64,000 nt of DNA from RGIG1681 sp045648025. Lineage in GTDB: Bacteria; Bacillota; Clostridia; Christensenellales; UBA1242. Under the pieces are notes generated by a model that worked only from the letters and a program-made list of their open reading frames with translations, did no database searches and had not been told where the DNA came from. Shown one piece after another: positions 41,482 through 50,739 of the stretch. Numbering within the stretch: position 1 is the stretch's first letter; each line of letters opens with the position of its first letter. The DNA lies in contig JAZRNH010000059.1 of the NCBI GenBank assembly GCA_045648025.1, positions 21,362 to 85,361 on the forward strand. Reading direction: 5' to 3'. The translations under genes and the position numbers were made by a program.

Positions 41482-44421
41482 TTAGTTTGCTCTAAGTGCA
41501 ACAACAGGGTCTTTTTTAGCAGCAAATCTTGCTGGAAGAAGACCGGCAATCAATGTTAAACAAACACTAATTGCAATCAAGATTAATGCTCCACCCCAAG
41601 GAAGAACTGCAAGTCCGCCAATTCCTGTGAAATGCTTCATAATGATATTGATTGGAATGGTAAGAAGGAATGACACAGCAATTCCAAACACACCACTAGC
41701 AAGACCAATAATAAAGCTTTCAGCAGTAAACACTCTCTTAACATCTTTTTTAGATGCACCAATACTTCTTAAAACTCCAATTTCTTTTGTTCTTTCAATA
41801 ACTGAAATATAAGTGATGATTCCAATCATAATAGAGCTAACCACAAGTGAAACACTAACAAAAGCAATAAGTACATAAGTGATAGCATTGATAATTGTTG
41901 ACACTGTGCTCATAATAAAACCAGCAACATCTGAATATGTAATTTGGTCATTTTTGTCTGCTTGTGCATTGTAAGCATCAATAAAACCAGTTACATTTTC
42001 TTTTGATTCAAAAGATTTAATGTAAAGTGCAATTGTTTTTGGCACTTTAATATTAACTTTTGCCATATCATTTTCAGAAATTCCAATTGTTTCGATTCTG
42101 CTATTTCTGTAATTGATTATTTGTTCGGTAAAATATTTTGTATATGCAACACCAGATTTAAGTGTTCCAGATTTTGTAGTTTCATTTAATCTAACAATAC
42201 CAACAATTTTTACCTCATTTTGACAATCGTCATAAGCTTTTTTATATGCAGCCATATACTTCATTTGACCATAAGTTGCATCATAAATTGGATTTGTTTC
42301 AACCATTTCTTTGGTTTCTGGATTTTCAACTTTAATAGATTTTATATATAATCTAAAATCAACAACCTTTCCCAACGATTCATCATAAACAAAATAATCT
42401 GATTGATCTAAAACTTTATATGTCTTTCCAATAATAGAATCAAAATCAATTGGATCATCAACTCTTTGATTATTAACAATGCCTTTTAAAATCTTGTTCA
42501 TTTGATCATCTTCTAAAAGTCCCAAGCCATAAAGAACATAGTCATCAAGTTCATTATTTGAATCAAGAACTAAGTATGCTTCGTTTGCATGATCTTTATC
42601 ATTTTTAATATAATCACCTGCCAAAAGGTCATATTGTGATTTGATAAATTCTTCATTATCAATCATTTCATTAAAAATATTCATACTTCCAAACATTGAA
42701 ACCATTGATGATGAACTTGAAATCATTGATGTAGCATCAAAATCAATATCTAAAATATTAAACACAAGTGGCAAAATTTCAGTTTGACCAAGTTTAATAG
42801 AACCATTGTTTGCTGGATCTTCAAGTCTTTCAGCAATTGAATAAAGTTCTTCATATTGATTATCATAAATAAATGGATAAGCAGCCTTTCTTGCAGCTAA
42901 ATTTTCATCACCATTTAAATAAGTTGTAAGATGTGCTGGTCTTTTAAATGCATAACTTCCATCTGCATTTGCAACAGCCACAATTCCTGTTTTGCTTTCA
43001 AAATAGAAAAGTGCATATTTTGTAATCATTGACATAAGTGCTCTGTTGTTTGAATCTGGCTCAACAGCCACAGATGGCACATAGTTAACTGTTTCTTGAT
43101 CTAAATAAAATTCAAGTCCCAAATCATAAGTATATTGAACTGCATTAATATAATCTTTCAAATTATCATAATTCTCTTCAATATAAGCATTAAATTTCTC
43201 AAGATTATTTGTTCCTAAATTGCTTCCAACACTATTCATCATTGTTGAAATGTTTTGATTTACATACACACCATTATCTGGATTTTCTGTATTTTGAGAG
43301 TTTTCTGATTCTATAAACATTTGCGAAACAATTGATGCAAAATCAACTTTTTTAGATTGAATTGTTATTGGACTAGTTGAAAGTGTGTCTTCTTGCATCT
43401 TGTTAATATAGGTTGAAAAACCACTTGAAACCGCCAAAATAAGAGCGATTCCGATAATACCAATTGAACCAGCAAAGGCAACCAAAATTGTTCTAGCTTT
43501 CTTTGTGAGCAAGTTTCTAAAACTAAGTGCAAGTGCTGTGAAGAAAGACATTCTCTTTTTCTTGCTCTTTTGAACAGGCTCTTCTTTATCTTTCTTTTTG
43601 CTCTTTTTTGCGGTACTTTCTTCCACAACTTCTGCAACAGTTTCAGTTTCTTCAGATTTATTTTTCTTTTCAGCTTTTTCATCTGCTTCAACTTCGTGTG
43701 CAAGTCTTGTGTCAGCCTTAGCTTCTTTTTTGGCATCTTTTTCAGTGAACGGATTGCTGTCAGCCATAAGTTCACCATCTAAGAGTCTCACAATTCTTGT
43801 TGAATATTCTTCAGCAAGTTCTGGGTTGTGAGTAACCATAATAATAAGTCTATCTTTTGAAATTTCTTTCAAGATTTCCATAATTTGAACACTTGAACCA
43901 GTGTCAAGAGCACCAGTTGGTTCGTCAGCTAAAATAATTTCTGGATCATTAACCAAAGCTCTTGCAATTGCAACTCTTTGCATTTGACCACCAGAAAGTT
44001 GATTTGGTTTGCTTTTAAGTTTGTCGCCAAGACCAACTCTTTCTAAAACAGCAGCAGCTCTTTGTCTTCTCTCTTCTTTTGAAACACCTGAAAGAGTAAG
44101 TGCAAGTTCAACATTTTCTAAAACTGTTTGATGAGGAATCAAGTTATAACTTTGGAAAACAAAACCAACAGAATGGTTTCTGTAAGTATCCCATTCTTTA
44201 TCTCTAAATTCTTTTGTTGAAGTTCCATTGATAACAATATCGCCGTCTGTGTATCTATCAAGTCCACCAACAATGTTTAAAAGTGTAGTTTTTCCGCAAC
44301 CAGAAGGTCCAAGAACTGAAACAAACTCTGATTTTCTAAATTCAACAGAAATCCCCTTCAAAGCTTCAACTTTAAGGTCACCCATATCATAAATTTTGGT
44401 AATGTTATCTAACTTTAACAT
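41482..44421 (-). CDS. MacB/FtsX-type ABC transporter, ATPase-permease fusion
   Basis: A 979-aa protein. Residues 1-225 are an ABC ATPase of the LolD/MacB class (Walker A GPSGCGKTT, signature LSGGQMQRVAIARAL, Walker B IILADEPTGALD). A Lys/Glu-rich linker (about 230-295) joins a permease: one span near 305-330, a very large extracytoplasmic domain (about 335-830), then three spans with FtsX motifs (VIERTKEIGVLRSIGASKKDV; ARFAAKKDPVVALRAN). MacB-like proteins move lipoproteins or peptides by a mechanotransmission mechanism; Firmicute fusions also serve bacitracin-type resistance or cell-wall control. Ribosome site AAGGAG. Monocistronic. Confidence 0.9.
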   Translation of the reverse strand: MLKLDNITKIYDMGDLKVEALKGISVEFRKSEFVSVLGPSGCGKTTLLNIVGGLDRYTDGDIVINGTSTKEFRDKEWDTYRNHSVGFVFQSYNLIPHQTVLENVELALTLSGVSKEERRQRAAAVLERVGLGDKLKSKPNQLSGGQMQRVAIARALVNDPEIILADEPTGALDTGSSVQIMEILKEISKDRLIIMVTHNPELAEEYSTRIVRLLDGELMADSNPFTEKDAKKEAKADTRLAHEVEADEKAEKKNKSEETETVAEVVEESTAKKSKKKDKEEPVQKSKKKRMSFFTALALSFRNLLTKKARTILVAFAGSIGIIGIALILAVSSGFSTYINKMQEDTLSTSPITIQSKKVDFASIVSQMFIESENSQNTENPDNGVYVNQNISTMMNSVGSNLGTNNLEKFNAYIEENYDNLKDYINAVQYTYDLGLEFYLDQETVNYVPSVAVEPDSNNRALMSMITKYALFYFESKTGIVAVANADGSYAFKRPAHLTTYLNGDENLAARKAAYPFIYDNQYEELYSIAERLEDPANNGSIKLGQTEILPLVFNILDIDFDATSMISSSSSMVSMFGSMNIFNEMIDNEEFIKSQYDLLAGDYIKNDKDHANEAYLVLDSNNELDDYVLYGLGLLEDDQMNKILKGIVNNQRVDDPIDFDSIIGKTYKVLDQSDYFVYDESLGKVVDFRLYIKSIKVENPETKEMVETNPIYDATYGQMKYMAAYKKAYDDCQNEVKIVGIVRLNETTKSGTLKSGVAYTKYFTEQIINYRNSRIETIGISENDMAKVNIKVPKTIALYIKSFESKENVTGFIDAYNAQADKNDQITYSDVAGFIMSTVSTIINAITYVLIAFVSVSLVVSSIMIGIITYISVIERTKEIGVLRSIGASKKDVKRVFTAESFIIGLASGVFGIAVSFLLTIPINIIMKHFTGIGGLAVLPWGGALILIAISVCLTLIAGLLPARFAAKKDPVVALRAN

Positions 44422-44433
44422 AAAGACTCCTTT

Positions 44434-44455
44434 AATATATTAATATTAATATATT
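44434..44455. repeat. 22-base AT palindrome upstream of MacB-like gene
   Basis: Perfect inverted repeat AATATATTAAT / ATTAATATATT immediately upstream of the AAGGAG site of the ABC gene. It could be an operator, but in such AT-rich DNA a chance palindrome is possible. Confidence 0.35.
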
Positions 44456-44566
44456 TAAAAACTATATTATCATTATATGGTTTTTCGCTTTGGTGTCAAT
44501 AATTCAAAGAAACAAATTTTCAAAATTTTAAAATTTCTATATTGATGTTACAATTTGATAAATTTG

Positions 44567-44598
44567 TTGTTAAGATTAACAATTTTTGTTATAACAAA
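44567..44598. promoter_or_regulatory. Two adjacent TTGTTA-type palindromes
   Basis: TTGTTA-AGAT-TAACAA (44567-44582) and TTTGTTATAACAAA (44585-44598), 2 bases apart. They resemble redox-regulator sites of anaerobic Firmicutes but do not match the Rex consensus spacing. They lie about 230 bases upstream of the nrdD promoter. Confidence 0.35.
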
Positions 44599-44828
44599 CC
44601 CCCAAATTATAAATAAATTTTAAGATAGTTTTTAAAATATAATTTGGTCAGAAATGGTAAAATTTTTGGTCAAAAAATAAAAGTTATTAACAAATAGTTT
44701 GCAAATAATATCTATTTATCTTTTCTACCTTTGATTTTATCAACTATTCAAGTAAAAAATGGTCATTTTTAAAAAATCTCAATTTTTGTATATTTTAACC
44801 AAAAATACAACATTTTGTTGTTGCTACT

Positions 44829-44856
44829 TTGACAAAAACACAAGATATTGTATTAT
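44829..44856 (+). promoter_or_regulatory. nrdD promoter
   Basis: TTGACA (44829-44834), 16-base spacer, TATTAT (44851-44856). NrdR box 1 covers the spacer and part of the -10. Confidence 0.65.
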
Positions 44857-44885
44857 TGTAATCGAAATGATACAATGATATAAGT
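44838..44885. promoter_or_regulatory. Pair of NrdR-like boxes upstream of nrdDG
   Basis: Box 1 ACACAAGATATTGTAT (44838-44853) and box 2 ATACAATGATATAAGT (44870-44885), starts 32 bases apart. Both resemble the 16-base NrdR site, and three helical turns of spacing is typical of NrdR repression of nrd operons. Box 2 is the weaker match. Confidence 0.65.
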
Positions 44886-44944
44886 TCGGACAAATCATCA
44901 CAACTTATGTCACAAAAAGATAAAACAGAAGGAGTGTGGGCATT

Positions 44945-47122
44945 ATGAAAATTATCAAGAGAAGTGGAGAGGAGCAAGTATTTGACAGCAGCAAAATTAT
45001 TCAAGCTATCAGCAAGGCAAATTTGTCAGTTGAACCAAAACAAAGACTTTCATCTGAAAAGATTGCAGAAATTGCAGACTATATTGAATATAAATGCAAA
45101 AAGACAAAAAGAGCTTTCAATGTAGAAGAAATTCAAGACCTTGTTGAAAATCAACTTATGTCAATTGGTGCACATGAACTTGCAAGAAACTACATCACAT
45201 ATCGTTATACCAGAGCCCTTGCTCGTCAAAACAACACAACTGACAAGCAAATTCTTTCGCTTATTGACTGCAACAACGAAGAAGTTAAACAAGAAAACTC
45301 AAACAAAAACCCAACCATCAACTCTGTTCAAAGAGACTATATGGCTGGTGAAGTGTCAAAAGACCTTTGCAAGAGATTCTTGGTTCCTGAAGATGTTATG
45401 AAAGCACATGAAGACGGACTTATTCACTTCCACGATGCAGACTATTTTGCACAAAGAATGCATAACTGCGACCTTGTTAACCTTGAAGATATGCTTCAAA
45501 ACGGAACAGTTATTTCTGGAACAATGATTGAAAAGCCACATTCATTCTCAACTGCTTGTAACATTGCAACACAAATCATTGCACAAGTTGCATCAAACCA
45601 ATATGGTGGCCAAAGCATTTCACTCACCCACCTTGCTCCATTTGTTGATATTTCAAGAAAGAAAATCAGAAGAAAAACTGTTGAAGAATTTAAAAAGTTA
45701 AACATTTCTTTAACAGATGAACAATTAACTGAAATCGTTGAAAACAAAGTTAAAGACGAAATCAACAAAGGTATCCAAACAATTCAATATCAAGTTGTAA
45801 CACTCATGACAACAAATGGTCAAGCACCATTTATCACAGTGTTTATGTATCTTGGCGAAGCTAGAAACGAACAAGAAAAGAAAGACCTTGCCTTGATGAT
45901 TGAAGAAACATTAAGACAAAGAATTCAAGGTGTAAAGAACCAAAAAGGTGTTTACATCACTCCAGCCTTCCCAAAACTTATCTATGTTTTAGAAGAACAA
46001 AATATTCACGAAGATAGCGAATATTTCTACTTGACCAAACTTGCAGCTGAATGCACAGCAAAGAGAATGGTTCCTGATTATATTTCAGAAAAGAAAATGC
46101 TTGAACTCAAAGTTGACCAAAACGGTGATGGACAATGCTATACCTGTATGGGTTGCAGAAGCTTCTTAACACCTTATGTTGACGAAAACGGCAAACCAAA
46201 ATATTATGGAAGATTCAACCAAGGTGTTGTAACTGTAAACCTTGTTGATATTGCCCTTTCATCTGGAAAAGATATGAAGAAATTCTGGGAAATCTTTGAC
46301 GAAAGAATGGAACTTTGTCACAAAGGTCTTCAATGTCGTCATGAAAGACTTACCGGAACACTTTCAGATGCTGCTCCAATTCTTTGGCAATTTGGTGCTC
46401 TTGCAAGACTTCAACCAGGCGAACCTATTGACAAACTTCTCCACGGTGGTTATTCTACTATATCACTTGGATATGCTGGTCTTTGGGAAACAGTTTACTA
46501 TTTAATTGGCAAAAAACTCACAGAAACTGAAGGCAAAGAACTTGGACTTGAAATTATGAAAAAACTCAATGAATACACCAAAAAATGGAAAGCTGCTGAA
46601 AATATTGATTATTCACTTTATGGCACACCACTTGAAAGCACAACATACAAATTTGCAAAGCATTTGCAAGAAAGATTTGGTGTTATTCAAGGTGTAACCG
46701 ATAAAAACTATATCACAAACAGTTATCATGTTCATGTTACTGAGGATATTGACGCCTTTGAAAAATTGGCGCTTGAAGCTAAATTCCAAGCACTTTCTCC
46801 CGGTGGTGCGATTTCTTACGTTGAAGTACCTAATATGCAAAACAATCTTGATGCAGTGCTTTCGGTTATGAAATTCATATATGACAATATTATGTATGCC
46901 GAACTCAACACAAAGAGTGACTACTGCTCTTGCTGCGGTTATGACGGCGAAATCAAAATCGAAGAAGACCTTGACGGAAAACTTATTTGGAAATGTCCAA
47001 ACTGTGGCAACACTGACCAAACAAAACTTAATGTAGCAAGAAGAACTTGTGGTTATATTGGTTCACAATTCTGGAACCAAGGCAGAACTCAAGAAATCAA
47101 AGAAAGAGTTCTTCACTTATAA
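44945..47122 (+). CDS. nrdD: Anaerobic ribonucleoside-triphosphate reductase
   Basis: A 725-aa class III reductase making dNTPs without oxygen. An N-terminal ATP-cone (MKIIKRSGEEQVFDSSKI through about residue 92) gives allosteric control; the large barrel follows; the C-terminus has the zinc site CSCCG ... CPNCG and the glycyl-radical loop RRTCGYIG (about 699-706). Start at ATG 44945 with GAAGGAGTG upstream; a GTG at 44936 overlaps that site. The activase gene follows after 25 bases. Two NrdR-like boxes cover its promoter. Requires anaerobic conditions. Confidence 0.96.
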   Translation: MKIIKRSGEEQVFDSSKIIQAISKANLSVEPKQRLSSEKIAEIADYIEYKCKKTKRAFNVEEIQDLVENQLMSIGAHELARNYITYRYTRALARQNNTTDKQILSLIDCNNEEVKQENSNKNPTINSVQRDYMAGEVSKDLCKRFLVPEDVMKAHEDGLIHFHDADYFAQRMHNCDLVNLEDMLQNGTVISGTMIEKPHSFSTACNIATQIIAQVASNQYGGQSISLTHLAPFVDISRKKIRRKTVEEFKKLNISLTDEQLTEIVENKVKDEINKGIQTIQYQVVTLMTTNGQAPFITVFMYLGEARNEQEKKDLALMIEETLRQRIQGVKNQKGVYITPAFPKLIYVLEEQNIHEDSEYFYLTKLAAECTAKRMVPDYISEKKMLELKVDQNGDGQCYTCMGCRSFLTPYVDENGKPKYYGRFNQGVVTVNLVDIALSSGKDMKKFWEIFDERMELCHKGLQCRHERLTGTLSDAAPILWQFGALARLQPGEPIDKLLHGGYSTISLGYAGLWETVYYLIGKKLTETEGKELGLEIMKKLNEYTKKWKAAENIDYSLYGTPLESTTYKFAKHLQERFGVIQGVTDKNYITNSYHVHVTEDIDAFEKLALEAKFQALSPGGAISYVEVPNMQNNLDAVLSVMKFIYDNIMYAELNTKSDYCSCCGYDGEIKIEEDLDGKLIWKCPNCGNTDQTKLNVARRTCGYIGSQFWNQGRTQEIKERVLHL

Positions 47123-47147
47123 AAATCTTTAAAGGGGGAAAACAATA

Positions 47148-47672
47148 ATGTATTACGGAAACATCAAAAATACAGACATCGCAAATGGTGAAGGCATTAG
47201 AGTTACACTTTTTGTGTCTGGCTGCACTCATCATTGCAAAAATTGTTTTAACCCAGAAACTTGGAACTTCTGTTATGGCAAACCATTTACCAAAGATGTT
47301 GAAGATGAAATTATAAAAATGCTTGAACCTGACTATATTCAAGGCTTAACACTTCTTGGTGGTGAGCCAATGGAACCTCAAAATCAAGCTTCCCTCTTGC
47401 CTCTTGTTAAAAGAGTTAGAGAAACTTATGGAAACAAAAAGAACATTTGGTGCTACACAGGTTATGTTTTAGACCGTGACCTTCTTGGAGAAAGCAGAGC
47501 AAAATGTGAACACACCAAAGAACTTCTTCAAAATATTGATGTTTTGGTTGATGGTCCATTTGTTGAAGATCTCAAAAATATCTCACTCAAATTTAGAGGT
47601 TCTTCAAATCAAAGAATCATCAATGTTCCAGAAACACTTAAATCAAATGACATTGTTCTTGCAATGGCATAA
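47148..47672 (+). CDS. nrdG: Anaerobic ribonucleotide reductase activating protein
   Basis: A 174-aa radical SAM enzyme that makes the glycyl radical on NrdD. The 4Fe-4S motif CTHHCKNC (Cys26, Cys30, Cys33) is intact, with NGEGIRVTLFVSG before it and LTLLGGEPM (SAM-binding GGE) after. Length is normal for NrdG. AAAGGGGG ribosome site, 25 bases after nrdD, same operon, ended by a terminator at 47687-47720. Confidence 0.95.
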   Translation: MYYGNIKNTDIANGEGIRVTLFVSGCTHHCKNCFNPETWNFCYGKPFTKDVEDEIIKMLEPDYIQGLTLLGGEPMEPQNQASLLPLVKRVRETYGNKKNIWCYTGYVLDRDLLGESRAKCEHTKELLQNIDVLVDGPFVEDLKNISLKFRGSSNQRIINVPETLKSNDIVLAMA

Positions 47673-47686
47673 AATAAAACAAATAT

Positions 47687-47720
47687 AAACACTTGCTAAA
47701 TCACGGCAAGTGTTTTTTTT
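47687..47720 (+). terminator. Terminator of nrdDG
   Basis: Stem AAACACTTGC / GCAAGTGTTT, 9-base loop, then T-run. Confidence 0.85.
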
Positions 47721-47777
47721 ATAAAAATCATTTAAGACGACTAGAAATAATCCATATATCAAATTAAACCATAAAAA

Positions 47778-47806
47778 TTGCAGCCACCTGTCTGCTATGT
47801 TATAAT
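47778..47806 (+). promoter_or_regulatory. Promoter
   Basis: TTGCAG (47778-47783), 17-base spacer, TATAAT (47801-47806) for the 47846 gene. Confidence 0.6.
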
Positions 47807-47845
47807 ACCCTTGTCGTCAAAATGACAGTAAGGAGAAAAATTTTT

Positions 47846-48136
47846 ATGTTTAAATTTGTAGATATTATCGGAACAGATGAAGAATCAAAAACTGTTCTTG
47901 CTTCATATAGAGATGGTTCAATTGTATTAGATGCAATTCCTGCAACCGTTAATTATATGAAAAACAAAGTTGGATACACAATGCTTTTTAAAGATAATGC
48001 AGGTGTGGTTATCGAAGTTACACCAGAATCAACAATTGATTCAGTTGAAGCAGATTGGTTAGCAGCAAAAGATCGTGAAAAACAAGTTTTTCTTGCAGCA
48101 GCTGCTCAAAAAACACAAGCTCAACCAACATTATAA
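47846..48136 (+). CDS. Hypothetical 96-aa protein
   Basis: A small soluble protein, MFKFVDIIGTDEESKTV at the start and an Ala/Gln-rich C-terminal tail. Start at ATG 47846 (AGGAGAA upstream); an in-frame ATG at 47822 lacks a site. Strand-rich core with alternating Val/Ile. No domain recognised. It has its own promoter and terminator and lies just after nrdDG. Confidence 0.65.
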   Translation: MFKFVDIIGTDEESKTVLASYRDGSIVLDAIPATVNYMKNKVGYTMLFKDNAGVVIEVTPESTIDSVEADWLAAKDREKQVFLAAAAQKTQAQPTL

Positions 48137-48143
48137 AAACATT

Positions 48144-48172
48144 AAAGCACTTAATTTATTTAAGTGCTTTTT
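48144..48172 (+). terminator. Terminator
   Basis: Stem AAAGCACTTAA / TTAAGTGCTTT, loop TTTAT, T-rich tail. Confidence 0.8.
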
Positions 48173-48270
48173 ATTTTGCAAAATTAAAATCAATATCATT
48201 TTGTTTGACGAAAGTTTTAAAATAAATGTATATTGTATTTAGTAAAATAGAAAACTAAGGAGAATAAATT

Positions 48271-50016
48271 ATGAAGAAAAAAATATTATGCCTTTTACTT
48301 ATGATTTGCTTAATCTTCCCATTCGCAGCAACATCGCTTACTGCTTGTGGTGACAAAAACAATGACACAACAACTGAAACACCTGTCACACCAGCACCAA
48401 CCACCCCAACAACACCTACTCATACCTGCACTGCTGCAACTGAATGGACAACTGATGACACTCATCACTGGCACAAATGCACAAGCGAAACTTGTACACT
48501 TGTGTTAGATAAAGCAGAACACGAATTTGAGTTTACATCAGAAACTGATGCAACAATTGATGCAGATGGTTTGAAGATTGAAACTTGCAAAACTTGTCCA
48601 AAAACAAAGGAAACTATAATTCCAAAACTTGTTCAATCAAAAGACGAAATGATTGCTGTTCTTGGATCAGCAGTAAGAGAACAAAACTATTCTGGAAACA
48701 TTCAAGAAACAGCTTATTATGAAAAATCTTCAGATGATTCAATGATATCTGCTGCTGAAACACCAGAAAAAACAACAACTTATCTTATAAAAAAAGCTGA
48801 TGGAACAATGGTTCACTACACAGTTGACCACAACAATCCAGAAGATTTTGAAGGTGAATTTATCACAGATGCAACATACATCACAAATGTAGATACAGAC
48901 ACAATTGCTTATTATCTTTCAGCAAATGAGTTAACCTATGTTTTAGAAGGTAGCACAGCCACAACAATTGGCAACAATTACACAAAAAATTACACAATTG
49001 ATAACATCAACACAAATTTAGACTATCTTTTAAGTATGCATGACGAAGAGTCAATGATTTACACTCTTAGAGAAACTCTTTCATTCTATGTTGATATGTA
49101 TCAATCAATCCTTGCATTAAATGGTGCAGTATTTACATACGACAAAAACGATATTGAAGTTGAATCAACCATTACTTATGAAGATGGAATTTACACAGCT
49201 GTTGGAACAATTGTTTTGGCAGAAGAAGCCGTTGTTTATCAAGGTGCACCAACTGTTAAAATCAAAGATTTCAAAGTTGAATTTGCTGTTGAATATAAAA
49301 CTGATTTGGTTGTTAGAAATGATTCAAAATTCATTTACACAGTTGAAAATGCTGGAACTTCAACTCAATTTTATATCATCAACAACTATGCCTACACAAA
49401 AACAATTGATGAACAACTCATCACAAAAATTGCAACTGTTTCTGATGCAGAAGACTATGGCAGCACATTCCCTCATCAAGAAACCCTTACAGTTTATGTA
49501 AACAATGTTCTTTATACAAAAGCAAACATTGACTTTGGCACAGCAATCAACACAACACTCAATGATATTATTGATGAACTTGTTGATTCAATTGGTGATT
49601 ATTCAGCAATTTCAACAAGAATTGAAAATGAAGATGCTTATGTTCCAACAGAAGATGTTATCATTGAAGATTACTATGGCACATCTGCATATATCACAGT
49701 AGCCCCAAATAGCGGTTACACACTTGTTATCACAAGCTATATCCTTGTTGAACAAAACTATGGTATTGAACTTATCAGAACTAATAAAGTAGAAATTGTT
49801 GAAACAAATTCAGGAACATATACAATTGACAAAATGGGTCCAAATCCAGATTATGATCCAACATTTAATCCAACAGCTCCTGAAACTGTTGCTTATGACG
49901 ATTATATGGTTGTAAACAATGCTGAAATTTCAGACAGTGAACTCACATTTGAAGTAACTGAAAATGCTTATTATATTGAATTAACATATTATATTGACCT
50001 TAGTGGTTTGTTATAA
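48271..50016 (+). CDS. Large lipoprotein with His/Cys-rich N-terminal module
   Basis: A 581-aa exported lipoprotein: signal peptide about 1-25, lipobox LTAC, Thr/Pro linker (about 32-48), then a module with HTCTAATEWTTDDTHHWHKC followed by CKTCPKT (about 50-110). This His/Cys block is found repeatedly in surface proteins of gut Firmicutes and may bind metal. The rest is strand-rich with many Thr/Ile segments (for example ADGTMVHYTVDHNN). Ribosome site AAGGAG. Own terminator. Surface role of unknown kind; it may bind a ligand or mediate adhesion. Confidence 0.8.
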   Translation: MKKKILCLLLMICLIFPFAATSLTACGDKNNDTTTETPVTPAPTTPTTPTHTCTAATEWTTDDTHHWHKCTSETCTLVLDKAEHEFEFTSETDATIDADGLKIETCKTCPKTKETIIPKLVQSKDEMIAVLGSAVREQNYSGNIQETAYYEKSSDDSMISAAETPEKTTTYLIKKADGTMVHYTVDHNNPEDFEGEFITDATYITNVDTDTIAYYLSANELTYVLEGSTATTIGNNYTKNYTIDNINTNLDYLLSMHDEESMIYTLRETLSFYVDMYQSILALNGAVFTYDKNDIEVESTITYEDGIYTAVGTIVLAEEAVVYQGAPTVKIKDFKVEFAVEYKTDLVVRNDSKFIYTVENAGTSTQFYIINNYAYTKTIDEQLITKIATVSDAEDYGSTFPHQETLTVYVNNVLYTKANIDFGTAINTTLNDIIDELVDSIGDYSAISTRIENEDAYVPTEDVIIEDYYGTSAYITVAPNSGYTLVITSYILVEQNYGIELIRTNKVEIVETNSGTYTIDKMGPNPDYDPTFNPTAPETVAYDDYMVVNNAEISDSELTFEVTENAYYIELTYYIDLSGLL

Positions 50017-50047
50017 TAAATTCAATACAACAAAAAGTTTACATAAC

Positions 50048-50080
50048 AAAAAAACACTTGGAAATATCCAAGTGTTTTTT
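50048..50080. terminator. Bidirectional terminator
   Basis: Stem AAACACTTGGA / TCCAAGTGTTT, loop AATA, A- and T-runs; same stem as at 27292. Confidence 0.88.
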
Positions 50081-50097
50081 ATTTGTTAAATAATTAA

Positions 50098-50640
50098 CTA
50101 TGTATCATATTCAGGTGTTTGTGAATGAATAACTTCACTCTGTTCTTTGTCAAAAGCCTTTTTAGCTCTTGTCATAGCTTTGTCATAATCTTCTTCAGAA
50201 ACAATAAAACTAGCTGACATTTTTTCAGGTTTTCCATCAAAAACAGAATCTATGTTTGTTAAAACCAAATGTGTTTTAAGAGCATCTGGAGCTTTTTTTC
50301 TAAAAATTGATTTTGATGAAACAAGATAATCAAAAACAATAAAGTTTTCAATAACTGAACCAATATCAACAGCCTCAAAAGGCACAGCATTTCTTCCACC
50401 AAAAATTCTTGATTCTCTGATAACTGGGTTTGACAAAACAACTTCAGTTTCATCTGTATCTTTATCATAAGAAACAGTTACCCTAGCATCTTTGCTAAGC
50501 ACAAAACGACTGTATCTCAATCTTTTTGCATCAAAACCCACAAATTTTGGTTTAATAAGTGGAACCAATTCATCTAAATCTTTAACTCTAAAATCGTCAA
50601 AATTAAATTTATCTTTTGTAAATAATTCTTTATCTGCCAT
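50098..50640 (-). CDS. Hypothetical 180-aa protein
   Basis: A soluble basic/acidic alternating protein with no recognised domain. It begins MADKELFTKDKFNFDDFRVK behind AGGGAG. A strand-rich middle (VLSKDARVTVSYDKDTDE) and a helical C-terminus (EDYDKAMTRAKKAFDKEQ) are visible. It stands alone between the lipoprotein terminator and the mini FTR gene. Function unknown. Confidence 0.7.
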   Translation of the reverse strand: MADKELFTKDKFNFDDFRVKDLDELVPLIKPKFVGFDAKRLRYSRFVLSKDARVTVSYDKDTDETEVVLSNPVIRESRIFGGRNAVPFEAVDIGSVIENFIVFDYLVSSKSIFRKKAPDALKTHLVLTNIDSVFDGKPEKMSASFIVSEEDYDKAMTRAKKAFDKEQSEVIHSQTPEYDT

Positions 50641-50739
50641 AACCCTTTCTCCCTTTGTGACAACACATCTTCTTATTATGATTAAATTATATCACAAAGA
50701 CAATCAAAAATCAATATTAAATTATAAAAAAATAACTAT

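Larger units (their letters stand above)
44422..44944. other. 523-bp AT-rich gene-free region
   Basis: The only long gap in the window, between the divergent MacB-like and nrdD genes. It holds a 22-base perfect AT palindrome (44434-44455) next to the MacB-like ribosome site, two adjacent TTGTTA-type palindromes (44567-44598), three GGTCA words (44646, 44667 and 44761), and the nrdD promoter with two NrdR-like boxes (44829-44885). No protein frame or structured RNA could be supported between 44600 and 44820. Confidence 0.6.

Noticed and set aside
44567..44582. Bona fide Rex operator
   Set aside because: The half-sites are right but the 16-base length is two short of the clostridial Rex consensus, so it is listed only as a palindrome.
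44422..44944. Replication origin
   Set aside because: The stretch is AT-rich and has palindromes, but no group of DnaA boxes (TTATCCACA-like) is present and neither dnaA nor dnaN is adjacent.
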